DNA of 64,000 nt from Hetaerina americana (GCA_022747635.1 JAKTNV010000078.1:62001-126000); one strand, 5' to 3'. Positions 24,801-38,798 are shown, counted from the first letter of the stretch. The notes: generated from the sequence alone by a model not told the origin. Program-made: numbers and translations.

Positions 24801-27800
24801 AAATTCCTGTATTCTGTACGTAGGGTGTAGATGTGTAAAGTAGTTAAGTCGTACTCACTATTTTGAGAGATATGAGATATCACAACCACAAAATAAACTC
24901 AGTGCCTTTAATTCTACCTACTTGGTTACACATTATTCTTGAGGCTAAAATGACTCTTCCCTAAAATGACATGCTTGACAGACTCGAGCCTGTGAGAGAG
25001 TTGACCACTTTCTATGAGAGATTACAATGATATGAAATATTTTATGCAAAGCTGGACATGGAATTAAAATTAGTAAACATTACAAATTGGTCCACTTAAG
25101 CTCGCACTTCTCCAACTTTTTACGGTTGTTCTTTATATTTTAACTAAGGCAAATAACATCAGCATTGAAAACTATTGTTTACCATTTACAATTACTGCAA
25201 ATTTATACATAGTCATACTTACTGTTTTTACCCCAAATATTTTCATTTCACCCAAATGGCATGATTTAGAAGAAGGTAAAAGTAGGAATGAGGAAAAGGT
25301 GTCAGTGGCTTTACTAAGCAAAAACAATTAGGCTACAGCTAATTTGATTATGTTTTGATCAAGCCCTCTGCCTTGACTAGATCATCCTAAAATGAGGCGT
25401 CATGGTTGATGTGTATTATAATTTGTATTCTCTATGAAAATTAATTAAACTTTTAAATGTTACACTAAAGGAACTCAATGATATTTATAAACAAATTATG
25501 CTGAAATTCTAAACTATCGAAATCTCTTCTCCTTCTAAATTAATTAAAAATAAAATATTCGAATATTAAATAAAATCATGCGAATTCGTATAATAAATGA
25601 CGGAGCAGCTGTCTTAATACAAATCGAGCAAAGAAATTCAACCCCAACATTTAAACTTCAAGCAGAAGTTTGATAAAATAAAATTTGAAAGTACCTCGTT
25701 GTTTAAATTAATAGTCTTGAGGGTGATCTTGACATAAACTTCTCCAATGTTTCATTTAATTACAATTCCTTTATTAAGGAAACAAATATAACTAGTATCT
25801 TCTACATTCTAGTTAGTATAAACTTTAATTTCCGCTTCATCATGCAACACGGATTTTGATAGTAACTGCTTCATTTGTTTGGCATTCATTTATTCGCAGC
25901 TTCTCCCGTTCTTATGAGGTCCTTCATAAGAAGGTAGTCACACGACTCGGATATACTGGAAACAAGGGCGAACGAAATATAAAATCTTTTCACGGCCTCG
26001 TGGCGAGGTATAAACTGCATTCCCGCAAAGGCCATTGAGTAGAAGGGCGAGGCAGATGCAATCCGACTGTGAGACGCCTAGCGAGAGATGATGTCAGGAT
26101 TATCGGCTTACAGCGTCCGGCGGGCAATGGAAGCGACATCAGTAAGCCAAATTATTTTTCACGGACTCGGTATTGAGGCTTTTAAGCTGGGTAGCATCCA
26201 TATCCGATGCGATTTTGTGACACTTGCTCTGGGCCAATTCCGGTTTTTCCTGCCTCATCTTACCGAACCGTGCGTCTACTCCTTCATATGTGCGCAAACA
26301 GACCCCTCACGTACATCTTTAAATGAAAGCACCATTGAGATGCTATTTGGAGTGATAAAATTCGTCCCAGGAATCATTAAATTTTCGGGATTCAAAAGGA
26401 TTCTTAAAAAATATGATCAAATGAAAACGAAAAATATCTACACCTGATATATTTAATAGCCATGTATTTATTAACAACTTCTAATTAGTGTGATGAGAGC
26501 GTATGGGAAAACGTTGGAAAATTTAGTCTAGGGAATGGGTATGTAGATTTTGTTGATATATATAACGGCATGTAATATTGAACCATGAAGAAGAATCTTG
26601 TGAAGAATTTATGAACATACCAGCCTGAAAATGTTGCTAATGATATTTCTAGTAAAGACCAATAAAAACCAGACCAGTTCATGGGTTGATACGCATTTAA
26701 TTTGGGTCGATTGTTCCTATTCAATGTTTTCATGTATTCTATCGAATTCAATGTAAAATTAAGGATGATATTAATGCAATCCCATGGGACTTCAAAATTT
26801 TACCTAAAACTTAAATAAATTCAAATACTTCTGGTCATTCACTGACTCGGCTATCGCAAGGTATTTCCCCTGAATCGCATTTCAGATCCTTCCATGGATG
26901 GTGAAAGGATTTGTAAATAGAGGAGACAATGTATTACACTGGCACCATGAAATTTATCTCCGTAATCTCCGGCTCAAACGTTTTCAGCTGTCTGATTGTG
27001 ATTCAACCTTACTACGTAAGGTGGTTCCGACAGTCAATGTATTATTAAATGGTGTGCTAAATTTAGAAGCAGGTGCCCCTCGGTGACTATGCACTTTTGG
27101 CAGCGTATCGGATTTAATTTTCCTCGTCCATGCTCCATGCGAAGGACGGGGGGTCGAAAGGATATGTGCCCTCCTAACTACACGGTTGTTCGGCATGGAT
27201 TGAAGAACACGGTGGGGCATTCAACAGCTGTCCGTAAAAAGGAGATAAAGGATTCGGATTTTTAAATTTTTCATGAATTGGTGAATTTAAATCCGAGGGC
27301 ATCGGTCATAGGTCGTACAGGCTCGCACTTTCCTTGAAACAAAACAATCGGCAAAAATTGTATATCCTTTTATGGTAAAAATATCATGTTAAAAATTAGC
27401 CATTTGTAATTATTCATTTCAAAGACCACAGGGTTAGCTCTAAAATAGATAAAATACGTGTTTCGATTCATATAATGCCTTAAACATAGCTCTGGTGTTA
27501 GTTTTCCGATTTCTACATAGTTTAAACCATATTGGGAATCGGGGATAGGCAAAAAATTGACTTCGGAGCAATACACAGGCGTACGGTACAATAAAAACCT
27601 GCATATCTGAAAGCGTAAGTTAATTAAAAATCTACAATTTTATATAGGAAATAACCAGGAAAAATTTGAACCCTATTGTTGTGCATAGGGCAAAAAGAGT
27701 TCGCGCCGATGATTAATTTCTTTCCTAGAGAAACAGTTAAATTACTCGAGAATGTGATACGCAAAACTGCTGCCCTTTTTTGACAGTATTTCGATTCTCA

Positions 27801-28489
27801 AGAATCTGAACAAGTTAAAAAATGTAAAGATATTCGAAGAAAATGAAATTGTGGTCAATAAGGTAAATAGCTCCACAAAAAAAGCTATTTTCCAAATTTT
27901 CATCCTGAGTTAAGGCGTGGACCCAAGCGTAGATATGCGTTTAAAACGAAACGATACATGACAGTAAAATTCACTTGGTAACTTTTGGAAGTCATAGTGT
28001 TGATTATATGGGCATGCTTGGTGAGGGTATTGATGATGTCGTGGCTGATAACTTCATCTTTCTTTTGGATAATTATGTAATCGCTTGCCTTATACAGGGG
28101 AAACATTCCGCGTTCTCAAGACAGTGTGGAAGTTTCAATATTCTCCAAATGCAGCAACAAGTCGATCAGTCTTCACGACGATTCCCATCATTCTGCTCGA
28201 GTGATTGGCGGAACCGTTGAACTTCAATAATCGAGGACGAGAGCGTTGCCCCCGTTTCCTTTATTTCACAGGGGGAGAATCAACCAACCGCGGGCCGCTT
28301 AGTGTCTGCCCGAAGCTAAGGAGCGGTCTTTAGACTATCTATCCCATTAGTGATTCTCCAGCTGCAGCAAAAGCATGCAATCTTTCATTCAAGTGAAGCA
28401 GATTAAGTGACTGAATTTATTTCGATAGTATATGTACAGGAAATAATCGAACACCACTGAGGGTGTTAAAATCTTGATATGGTATTTTC
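21870..28489. other. Long non-coding stretch, no gene recognised
   Basis: About 6.6 kb. Two patches are more GC-balanced (22260-22450 and 22630-22860) and carry short frames on both strands without recognisable domains. A 65-codon minus-strand frame at 23359-23556 and a 119-codon plus-strand frame at 26088-26447 have no motif I can name. The rest is AT-rich. If the donor at 21481 is real, this could be first-intron sequence. Confidence 0.45.
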
Positions 28490-28506
28490 CTTATATATAT
28501 ATATAG
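28490..28506. repeat. Short (TA)n run
   Basis: Eight to nine TA units following CCT; no associated motif. Confidence 0.8.
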
Positions 28507-31159
28507 TTTAGAAGGCACCTAGTAAAGCTAGTGGACTGGTTTACACTTGCATATCAAAATTGGAACTGAGTCAGGTGCACTATTAACAGAACACGACTAT
28601 TGTAAGAGATGCAATTTTAAATAAGACTCCGAATTTACACGAAAAAAAAGAAACATTTATATTTGCCTTCAAAACAGTTCTTAAGACACATTGAATTCTC
28701 GATCAAACAAAATGAGATTGGCGCGTACCATTATTTCATAAAGATTAATTATTACAATTGAAAACCAAAGACTAATTCGCAGTGCGAAATCGCAAGAGGG
28801 TCGTCCCATCCAAATATAATCGTATTACTCTACCACCCGCGACCCTGGGTGAATTGTAACGTTACCATTTTCATGCATTTCTCTACATAGGACTCGAAAT
28901 ATCGCTCGGTGTGTGTTTCATTCCACCCTACTTTCACTACCTACCCGGAGGTCAAAACAGTTTTCTCATTCCCATTCAGGCGACCAAAGGCTCGTTTGTG
29001 ATTCCATCGTCGACTGCCATCGAGTAAATGTGCGTGCGCTCGTGAGCGAGAGAGAGAAATTGCGAGTGTGCGCCCGCTAAGAATTTCGTAATAGCGAAAG
29101 GACTCGGCTAACGCGATCAAAGAATAAGTGATATCGTTCGAGTGGGTCACCACTGGAAGGGTAGGGATGAAGGTGATTAGAGAAATTCAGAGCTCCAGCT
29201 GATCCAGAATTGATGAATTCCGAACAGTATTGAGAGAAATGAGAATTATATTCCATTAGAACATTTACATCGTCAAGTTTTAGTTCTTCTAGAGCCTTAT
29301 TCTGATTTGTATCAGAAATGATTTAAATAACATAATTTAAGCTTAGCATATTATAACAGTGCCATGAATCGACAAAAATGATTCCTACCATGAAATATGA
29401 AGCTTATTTCCGACCCTCATATTTGTTTGGATTCTGATGCGTTACTACAGTAGATTCCCATCCTGGGGGCAATAGCCCAATTTTCTCACTTGTTTACTTT
29501 TAATTGATGTTTCCATACATACTTTGCCGAGAACACAGAAAGTGCTTTAATTCGAGCGTATGTTACGCCACTGAAGATATCCCAGTTATTTTAAAGAGCA
29601 AGCCTTTACCGTTGGTCTGTTTTCACTATCTGTTGATTTAATTCTTGGCTAAACCCATATTTAAGCGCTTACATTCTTGGTATAACTTTTACTGCTCAAC
29701 ATTCTTAACTTTTGCGGATTACGACAGCAGTTTTACATCTATCAAATTAGATTAAAAAATCACTCTCGTTATTATGAGCGTTAAATTAAGAATTGATAAA
29801 GGTTTTCTTTGACAAAATTACCTGTAGGAGCTTATGATCAAAGAGGAAGTATTTGCTTTCCTAAATACGACATAAACATCCAAATTATTTGCAAAAAACA
29901 TGTAAATTAGCCATGAAATAAGGTAGATATTATTTATTCAAATTATATTTATTACTTTTGAATCAGCAAGATCCTGGATTATTAGATCGTGATCGTGATT
30001 ATTTAATATATCAGTCAAGTCCGAAATACATTAGTAACATTAGAGTAAAATATTCTCAATTTTCAAGGGTTGATTTAAATAATCAAAACATTTTCAGTAA
30101 TCGTTGTTGTCACAAATAGCTTAAAGATGAATTCACTGAAACCCATTTCATCTGGACCACAAGTTGAGAAATAAAAGTAACCGACAATTGACGAGTTTTA
30201 GTTTAAGTCAGTTCAAAAATCTCTAAATCCATTTTTAAAATGTTTTAATTGACATAATCTTGCCTTCCTGTATATAGCCTATTGAATTAATGAGACTTGG
30301 GATGTTTAATTGATCTGCGATGTAATTAAACGATGAACTCCCTAAATCCTGGAGACGATTTACTTAAACCACAATGTAGACAGATGCATTTAGTATTATA
30401 TTTTTCTCCAATAGGCGTACGTAAATTACCGTTCGAATGTTTATCATTTGACTAGTGAAATGCATTTTGGAATAAACACCAAGAACAACACTATAGTTTC
30501 TTAAAATCAAAGAATTAGTATTTTACAAAAAGTTAAGAAATATGGTTTAAATAATCCCAGTGAAGTCCTGAAAAAAATCCAAGATACAAGTCTACTTTCG
30601 AATATGTATTTCGAATATATCGAAAAGAAATTAATTAAATACTTGATCAGGTAGACATTAAACAAACTAGAATTGGGAATACGATGAAGAGAGGGTACAG
30701 TAATTATTGTAGAGCTAAGTATTTGCCTATCGTGATCTCTTAAAACTTACTGTCCCTCCCCTTCTTCCTCGCGGGAAATATTAACACGTTGTACGATGAT
30801 GTAATCTCTGGTATGTGACATGCATATAAAAATGTCAAAAGTATGTGTAGACTGCCATGACTGCTTTTAAGTAAAATAACGGATTTTCTTTCATTGAAAG
30901 TCTGAATTAATTATTCCCCAGACTCTATGCCATTCGACGAAAATACCGACGTCAATGCTGCTTGTAGATCGTCATGCCTCTTGAATTGGTTGCAACCGTC
31001 TCCTTGGTACTCTCGTATTACGATCGTGCGAAAGGTATATGAGTAGAATTTCAGACAAATTTGGATAATGCCCCTAGGAAGGACTCGAATCTATTTAATC
31101 CCCTCCTTTCACCCACTACTGATCCAGTAGCATCTGCCTTCATTTGATTATACTTTAAG
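28507..31159. other. Non-coding DNA, no gene recognised
   Basis: AT-rich apart from a patch at 28900-29160 with alternating AGAGAG and CpG-containing sequence. No frame with recognisable content. Confidence 0.5.
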
Positions 31160-31198
31160 TACGATAAAATATTGGAAAAATTCCAATATTTCATCGTA
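31160..31198. repeat. 18-bp hairpin with 3-bp loop
   Basis: TACGATAAAATATTGGAA and TTCCAATATTTCATCGTA are reverse complements with one mismatch, separated by AAA. It is too short to assign to an element; it may be chance or the remnant of a palindromic MITE. Confidence 0.75.
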
Positions 31199-31619
31199 TG
31201 TATATCCCTTATTTATCGAAATAGGAATAACAATGAAAATATTAATTATCCAATAAATAAGCTGAATTGGATAATTAAATAGTTCCATGAATAAAGTTAT
31301 TAAGCTGAAGTATGCTTTAAGTTAGATATTTAATTATTATTATTAAAGAGTTAAATCAATATAAATTTGCTATTCATCCGGAATACTCCATTCACATCGT
31401 TCAATTGTTTTTGTTTACTAGTGCCATACTCATGTCTTCTGATTTAAAAATATTTAGGGGTCAGCCAACAGCCAAACAGGATTTGACGTCAGATCACAAT
31501 CGTTTACCCCTCTGACTATGAGGGGTAAATAATTTTCCTTTTTTGTTTGGTATTTCCATCTAAAATCTTGGGAAATCAATTTTAAGCGATAAAAAAATAG
31601 CATCAACGTTTACGATATT

Positions 31620-31920
31620 CACTTGCGACCACGGGGTTGGATCGTTGCGCGAAGGCTCTTTAACCCCTTAGGCAACGGTGGACTCAAACACTCCGCTATT
31701 CTGCGCTCGCTTCACCTAACCTATCCATCCCTTCGGTCGGTCAGCACGCGTCCGCTGCCCAAAGCACGCCACGCCCCCTCGCTCATGCTACTCTCCTCTC
31801 CCCGCACTCATCCTCCGTTGGGCTGCGAACCGCTCGGCATCGCGCATTACACCGTTGAAGAGGAATTCTCGTTCCCAGTAAGCGGCCGGCTTGTCGTCTC
31901 TCTTACGTGCATTTTCCCTT
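31620..31920. other. GC-rich patch without recognised gene
   Basis: A CpG-containing island in AT-rich surroundings. It has a 99-codon plus-strand frame (31623-31922) starting MRPRGWIVARRLFNPLGNGG. I cannot match it to a family. It may be a diverged exon, a CpG island or a repeat; the reverse strand has no better frame. Confidence 0.3.
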
Positions 31921-34900
31921 AAGGCAAACCGAGTAATCCCTCTTACTTAAAATACACTCCTACTTTTTATCCATAGATTTCTCCTCTTGCCCTTGGCTAG
32001 AGTTTATGGAGGAAGGTGTTGTCATAAAATGCTATATCTGTTTCTTTCTTGCCATAATAATTGTATTTAGCAGCAAAGTATCAGTCGCCTCGTAGAGGTG
32101 CATATGAAAATTCATCGCTATGAGGAACACGAGGGAAAATTTATTTAAAAAATTTGGAAGAAAATTTTAGCTTGGTATTTAAATAAATTTAAAAGTGTTT
32201 TTTAACGATGGCGTTATGCTATGAGCAGAGGATATGAACGACATCTTCCAAATACGTTCGTTATCTTTCCAAATTCCCATCATATCTAACGATAAAGCCA
32301 TGAGTACAGATATTTCCTCGTACGAGCTCATCTAATTCAAAGGAGTGATTTAACTCACCGTGATTCCTCAAAAAGGAGGTGTTTTTGTAGATAAATGAGG
32401 CGATTGAATCATTCGCAGTGGGAAATGTTATTAGAAGAAACCATTCAAATTAACAGTATTTTCATGAGTTGTTAAGCCAATGAAAATATTTACAATGGAA
32501 TGATGAAAGATCACAGTTTTGTTAAAATATATCGAGATTACAAGTTAAGCCATCTCACTTTCATTCAAGTTATCACGTAAATCAAGTCAGCTAGGTATAT
32601 CGGGATAAATTTTTATACGCCTTCTGAACGACGCAATTCCCTGGGCTAATGGAAAGACTACATTCAAGCTTATTACTTCTTTGGACTCATAAAATTAAGA
32701 TTTTGCAACATAATTCTTCGTTAATCTAGCTTATAGGTCCTCCCGGCGACCTCAGGTAAGGGCGCAGAATGTCCATACACTTATGCATATGCTAGAGAGT
32801 TATATAGAAGAAGGAATATCATGTAAGAAATGAGTCAATACATTCATGAAGGTCATTCTGAAATTCTTATTCCTTCAGCAGTCTTCCTCTTATAAAATCA
32901 ATAGATATTTGATATTAATAAATATTTGATAAATATAATAAATAAGTTGTAAATATACTAGAACAAAAATAATGGAACTCATGGGGAAAGTATACAGTTA
33001 AGGCATCGTTCGTTCTCATAGTGACACAAGTACTGTATATTTGTGCCTTCCTAGCTCCCCTACATTGTCCTCGACGACTTCAAATTTTCCAACAACGCCG
33101 GAATGGCTTAGAAGATATTTATTTATATTAAAAAATACACAGTAAAATCGCTTGGTTTTCAAACTAATTATCTTAATTATGTGAAGGAACTAAAACCTAC
33201 GGGTCTAAGTGCCAATCGCAGCGACGACATGATCGATGTCAAATGCGTCTCGTGTTCACTTTCCTAATGACCGCTCCGCTCAGTCCGTCCTGTTCGTTCT
33301 TAACGGTCCCGAGCTTCACTCTTAAGTCTTCATACCTCCAGTCCGTCGACCACCTTCCCCTCTGTCGACTACACCTCTGAGGAGAGATTCAATCGACAGT
33401 GGCATATGAAGCACGATGCTGGATACAAATGAATGAGGATATGCTTTGTTTCTTCATATGAAGGAATTATACGAGATTATAGCGGTCATAACATGATTAC
33501 GTTACGAAGACTATATACTGAGACGGTGATGTAGTATTCTCCCGTAAATATAATGTCCTTGGAACCAGTCTGAGGTTTTCCATTCGGTAAATGACTGTAA
33601 GCAACTGAGAACGTAAAGTTTGAAAAAACATGGAAGTGCTAATAAACGGGTGGGTATACTCGATTTCGTTACGAACGTATCTCAGCAATGGAATAAAGGC
33701 CGTCCTACTAGAAGTAGTGCCGTGCATATTGCATCATTATTATTGCTGATTACTTTAAAGAAGATCATCCAATTTTCTCGATACTAGTCCATTATATGCT
33801 CTTTCAAAATGTATTTCAGACAATATTTACAACATAATAGATGAGGAGAAAATCACATGACGAATTTCGTTAATTTCAGAGAAAGGTTATTAAAAAGGAG
33901 CATACATAAATCGTTATAAAGTTTGAAACAGTTTAATTTCATAAGTAATGAAATTACAAAATGTAATTTCGTATTTATTTTCCATTTTTCAATGCAAAAG
34001 AGACAAAGTATTAAAACGGCTATGGTAACACTTCTTTTTCGCAAGTGGAAGCATTATTTAAACAAAACTAGAAATTTCAGTTATTTCCTGAGGAGCTTAT
34101 AATTTTAACCTATTTTCCTGGGTCGATTTTTAAGTTTCTTCCTACTTTTTATGCTACTAGCATTTATTCGGTGACCTCGCTCAACGAAAGCGGAAGAAAC
34201 ACAACTACTTCCACCAATGATATTATTTTTTTGCACCCTCTTCCGAACATTCCCGTTACCAAAGATTTGAAAAAATGTACTCGAGTCGATCACTTCTGAG
34301 CACTAAATCCAAACGGTAAGAAACGGTTATGCCTCAAGTTATCGAGTCTTTATTGCGGTCGGTTTACAAATCTCGTCACGTTTCTTTCTTCTTTCTTTAT
34401 TTGCCGCGTGAGGTGATCATTGGAACATTTATATGAACTTTTCATCAGTTTTGATTCACTCTTATTTGCCTTACGTTCTTTGTAGCGTTAAGGATTTCAT
34501 TGTAATAGATTTTGATTTTTTAATTCGGCAGTTGACTCATAGAATCTCTGGAAATGCTTAATTTTTTTAATAATATAAATCTATAGGTCTTATATCCTTC
34601 TGTCAGTTCGTTCCTTCAGTATTAGGTATTCACATTGTTCGACGACTGGCCTCAAACTACTTGGCAATAACATCTCCATGTTCCAACCACCTTGGTTTTA
34701 AACTGAAGACTCCCAGGTTCGTCCGTATGACTAGACCGTGACCTGTTTGGCTTCTCTTGACCGATCTCCATCTATACAATGCCAAAACACGTCCTACATT
34801 TCCATAAAGGATGTTACTTGGTTTTGAATAAAAAATTCACCCAAGCTAAGGATTATTTTTTTGCCTGTGATTTTTTTCCTTTTGGTATTCAATGCCATAT

Positions 34901-35926
34901 ATACAATTAAATTAATTTGCCATATTGCTAAGGAAATTTCAAAAAAGGTTACAAATACTCGTAATTTTCACTCAAAGACATTTAAGACCAACTATATCTA
35001 AGGTGAATCTAATCCATTGTACCTTAGTGTACAAATACAATATGCACGCATCGCAGAGGACTTGTTATATGTGTAAGTCTGTTATTACTGAGTCACAGTG
35101 CAGGCAAAATAAAATATTCGCGAAATCATATCATCCTTTTCAACACGAAACATAATGATAATTCTACGTGGAGAAATGCTAACAGTAGGTTTTGTTATAC
35201 CAGCTGTTCAACATTTTACAATGTGAATGTTTCATAATGTTCAACCAGAAAAAAAACGAAATATTGATGTTGCTTAGAAAAATACAAAGATATATTCGCA
35301 TAACGCTCATATAAAAAAGCCTTCATTATTAATGTCCGCACATAATAACTATTGCGAAGATTAAATTGTACAATAAAAAAGTTAGAATTTCCAAAAAAAT
35401 AACCAAGCTACTCACGATACTGTCACAGACTAATTCTACTCAGAAAATGTTCAGTTACGTGAATGCCTAATAGAAGTCTCGATTAGTTTCACCGTTTAAT
35501 TGGCGATGTCATTAGTTATGCTCATTATTCATGTCCCATTCCTAATAGTCCCCACCGTTACCTCTCCGCACGTAACTAGGGTATGTCATCGGGCAGGTCT
35601 ACTTCTCGTCACGCACAGTGCTTCCACAACCAACAACCCTGTAGTCCGTTCCTCCCCTATTTTTTACTTCTTTCCCGCCACTCATCAACCTCCTCGTGTC
35701 ATGCATTTCAATTTCCTCCCCCTCGTTCGCTTTTCCACTTATATATCCATGCCACCCAGTTCCTACTTCGCCGCGCCATCCTACCTCTCCCACATTTTAA
35801 CCTATGCCTTTATATAAATTCGACTCTGTTCTCCGAAAGAATACTAGCATTCTATAATTTTCCCACCACTCCTGTGAGAACAAGAAGATGGAAAATTTAA
35901 TTCAAGATGAGTGCAAATAAGTATAT
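31921..35926. other. Long non-coding stretch, no gene recognised
   Basis: AT-rich. At 35500-35850 the plus strand becomes pyrimidine-rich, producing two overlapping 105-codon low-complexity frames; neither looks like protein. Confidence 0.5.
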
Positions 35927-36113
35927 TTCACAAAAGCCGAAAGGTGTATTAGGCATATCTCCTGGCACAATTTTCCATGGGTAAACACCAATTATTAGTA
36001 AAAAAAAAGAAATGTATCGATTCCATTAATTTCTTTTTTTAATAATGATTGGGGTTCACCTATGAAAAATTGTGCCAGCAGACATGCCTAATCCACTTTT
36101 CGGCTCTTGTGAA
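35927..36113. mobile_element. Palindromic fold-back element, about 187 bp
   Basis: Arms of about 85 bp (35927-36011 and 36028-36113) are reverse complements with roughly a dozen mismatches, separated by a spacer of about 16 bp. Both outer ends read TTCACAA (or complement) followed by AGCCGAAA. The internal ends are A-rich (left) and T-rich (right). Almost the whole length is inverted repeat, as in palindromic MITEs. I could not find a clear target duplication, so the superfamily is unknown. The divergence between arms suggests it is older than the fold-back at 17 kb. Confidence 0.65.
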
Positions 36114-38441
36114 GTTTCCTTATTATTCCCGGGAATAATGCTTAAATATCTATTTGTGTAGACGTAATATTTTAGGAGTTTATTCGAGAATATCAAATGC
36201 CTTTACTAACGTGTGTTCAATAATTGCTGATAAGTCAGGAAAATTAAAAAAAACAATAACAAACATTTTTGGCTTGACCCTCGAGTATCAGTAAACCTAA
36301 TCCAAACCTATCTTAATAACAGTAAGATTGAACTAATGGCATTTTATAAGGACTATATTATTAAAGATGAGCTTCAATCACAAAGTAATATTCCTATCGA
36401 GCCTGTATTTTGCACATTCAAGGACATGTGACAAGCCTGCTATTGACTAAAATGAAAGGAGAATTACTCTCCCCAAGAAATATATATTGCTGGAAAAGGA
36501 CGCGTAAAAATGAATTTCACTATTCGTTTTCAACTCGTGTACAATTGCGTAGAGAAGACTCGTATTAGGAATTATTCTACCAGATTAAAGTTGTTGTCTT
36601 CGAGTGGTCAATTAACCACAAGAAACAGTATTTATATACATCAAATGAAACTCTATATGCGTTTTTGTCGCATTTATTTGTTGCTTACCCTGCAAATAAG
36701 AACAGTGTTCCCAAAAATTTAATTTTTATCTTCAATTCCATTGACATATCCGGCGGCTATAGGCGTCAGTATCTTGCGGTGAATCGAACGCAGTAGTAGA
36801 CAACTTCAAAGGTAGGAAGAATTTTCGTATATGGATATAAATAATTATATTTTCTTTCCTTCTACCAATCAAATGAAAAATCATGTTAACTTGAAACTTA
36901 TCGCACCAATTTAGAGACATCCACGAACCCTAGAGTTGACAATTGTATGCCCTCACCAAGTGCCTCGTGGTGACTTGCAGGGTAAGATGAACTCAGTCAC
37001 ACACATTTTTTGGGAAAGCAACAGATAGTGACGGAGAATACTTTCATCAATTCACACAATGCTTCATTTATGACCGTGGTTCTGAAGTAAAGGCTTTCAT
37101 ATCTGAAATGAAAAGCATTTCAGGCATAAAAAATTGTAAAACCAATATGGCTCTCGAATATACACATCGCGAACTATGAACCACTTTTAAGCATATTAGT
37201 CAATAAACGAAAATATCCTGACACCGGAAAAAAATATCGGGGTTTGATAAAAAGAATCGAACTCTTCCTAGTGAGCATATTTTATCCACGGAAAACACCT
37301 TCGGTGGAGACACATTTCCTCTCGTGTTTCCTCTGTTTTCATTTGCCGCAGCAGGTAACTCAACCCCCTCCCCTTCCTTCAACTTCCTACTCCACTTACT
37401 CGACTCCCTCCGTACATCCCTCTCCTCCCACATGAGACTGCTATCCCTAGAATGCGATTACGGGGGAGGTGGTAAGGTGGGAGGAACATTTTCCGATTCC
37501 TCGTCGCTTTCTCGAACAGTTCCACAACTCCTTAAGTGGACGACTCGAAGCGGACAAGGAGGCTGTGCGTTGTCCCCCGTCGTCCTCCTGCAATCCTCCT
37601 TCGCCTCGTCCATCCCCCCGATAACCCTCTTGTCTCACTCCACCCCATGACCGTTCCACGATTCCACTCCGCCGCGACGTCGTCCGGTCACCTCTCCCCT
37701 CTTTTGTACATGCCTGCATTCGACCTAAGATGTCGCCAGCCTCTGAGGCCCATGTCCACGGGGGAAATGATGCTATTCCGTCCCGAAGGTGCCAACCTTG
37801 TAGGAGCCGATTTGGAATGCATCCCAGTGGGGCATTACCTTCGAGCTAGGGTGTTATTATTCAAGTATAGGGAAGGATTTATTCCATAGACGTATAATGT
37901 CTTGAGGCCATGGCTTTTGTGGCCGCGATGCGGTTCTTGAAGCGAGACGGGGTTCCTCAATACCCTTAAGTAATGTGGATGATGGAAATTCCATTTAGTG
38001 TTCCCTTATGCTCTTCTATCGGTGGTTCGCCACTTTAACGAACATATATTTTACTTCTCTCAACTCCTCGAATCAAGCCATAAATAATGATTTAAGGAAT
38101 TAACTTCGTACAAAAGTTTTCATAATATACTATGGAAATTTACTTTACATAACAAATACAAAGCCAACAAAGAAGGTAAACTGTTACTGATATAAAATCC
38201 CCTAATTCTTTGATAGTGATTCGAGGAAAAAATTGATTTATAACGTGACCTTCGAAGTTCATTATGGTAACATGGTCAAGAGACTGTAAACATTCGCTAC
38301 TTGTGTGTGTGTTTCTAAGCTTTTTCGCATAATGTCTTCACCATATAGCTCCTCTCTACATTGCTTCCATCTCTCTTGAATCTTCCCTGATTCAAATTAT
38401 ATTTTTCCTGATTCATCTTTGGTTATTTGCAACTTCATAAA

Positions 38442-38444
<3 letters not shown>
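36114..38444. other. Non-coding DNA with one GC-rich patch
   Basis: AT-rich flanks around a more GC-rich region at about 37310-37830. That region is pyrimidine-rich on the plus strand and then mixed. Several frames overlap there on both strands (for example 37536-37889, 117 codons, plus), with Ser/Pro-rich content and no domain. No gene called. Confidence 0.45.

Positions 38445-38498
<54 letters not shown>
38445..38498. repeat. (TA)27 microsatellite
   Basis: Fifty-four bases of uninterrupted TA. It gives spurious Tyr-Ile frames on both strands. Confidence 0.97.
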
Positions 38499-38502
<4 letters not shown>

Positions 38503-38544
38503 AATACACAGTAACACACAATATAGAAACACAAAAAAAGAAGA

Positions 38545-38619
38545 ACACTCACACGTTATTTCTTGATATTTCGACGGAAACAATCCGTCTTCCTCTGAAG
38601 ATATTGTATATATATATGT
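38545..38619 (-). repeat. Copy of a repeat shared with 55.43-55.52 kb
   Basis: The segment beginning GAACACTCACACGTTATTTC on the plus strand matches 55439-55520 (GAACACTTACACGTTATTTC) for about 75-80 bp with several substitutions and small gaps. In both copies the segment runs into a TA-rich tract on the right. It contains the ribozyme-like core at 38568-38597. Two dispersed copies with the same microsatellite attached suggest the TA tract is part of the element end. Confidence 0.7.
38568..38597 (-). ncRNA. Hammerhead-like hairpin core, degenerate
   Basis: Minus strand: CAGAGGA (38597-38591) in the place of CTGATGA, one A, a perfect 5-bp stem GACGG/CCGTC with loop ATTGTTT, then GAAAT. The stem and GAAA are intact while the CTGATGA box has diverged at two positions. 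No GTC follows at the expected distance, so this copy is probably inactive. Confidence 0.3.
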
Positions 38620-38746
38620 ATCGGTCAAGGAAATATTTTTGCACTTGTGATATGCACGGTTCCGCCTTCTCCACCTCTCCTGTCTTTTACATTTGTTCCT
38701 ATCCATTGTTCCCTATTTCCTTGTTCTTATATCTTTATCCATGTGA

Positions 38747-38751
<5 letters not shown>

Positions 38752-38795
<44 letters not shown>
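38752..38795. repeat. (TA)22 microsatellite
   Basis: Forty-four bases of uninterrupted TA, about 250 bp right of the previous array. Confidence 0.97.

Positions 38796-38798
<3 letters not shown>

Noticed and set aside
31081..31140. tRNA-like B box (GATTCGAGTCC on the minus strand)
   Set aside because: The possible A box lies too close and no cloverleaf arms form, so neither a tRNA nor a SINE can be supported.
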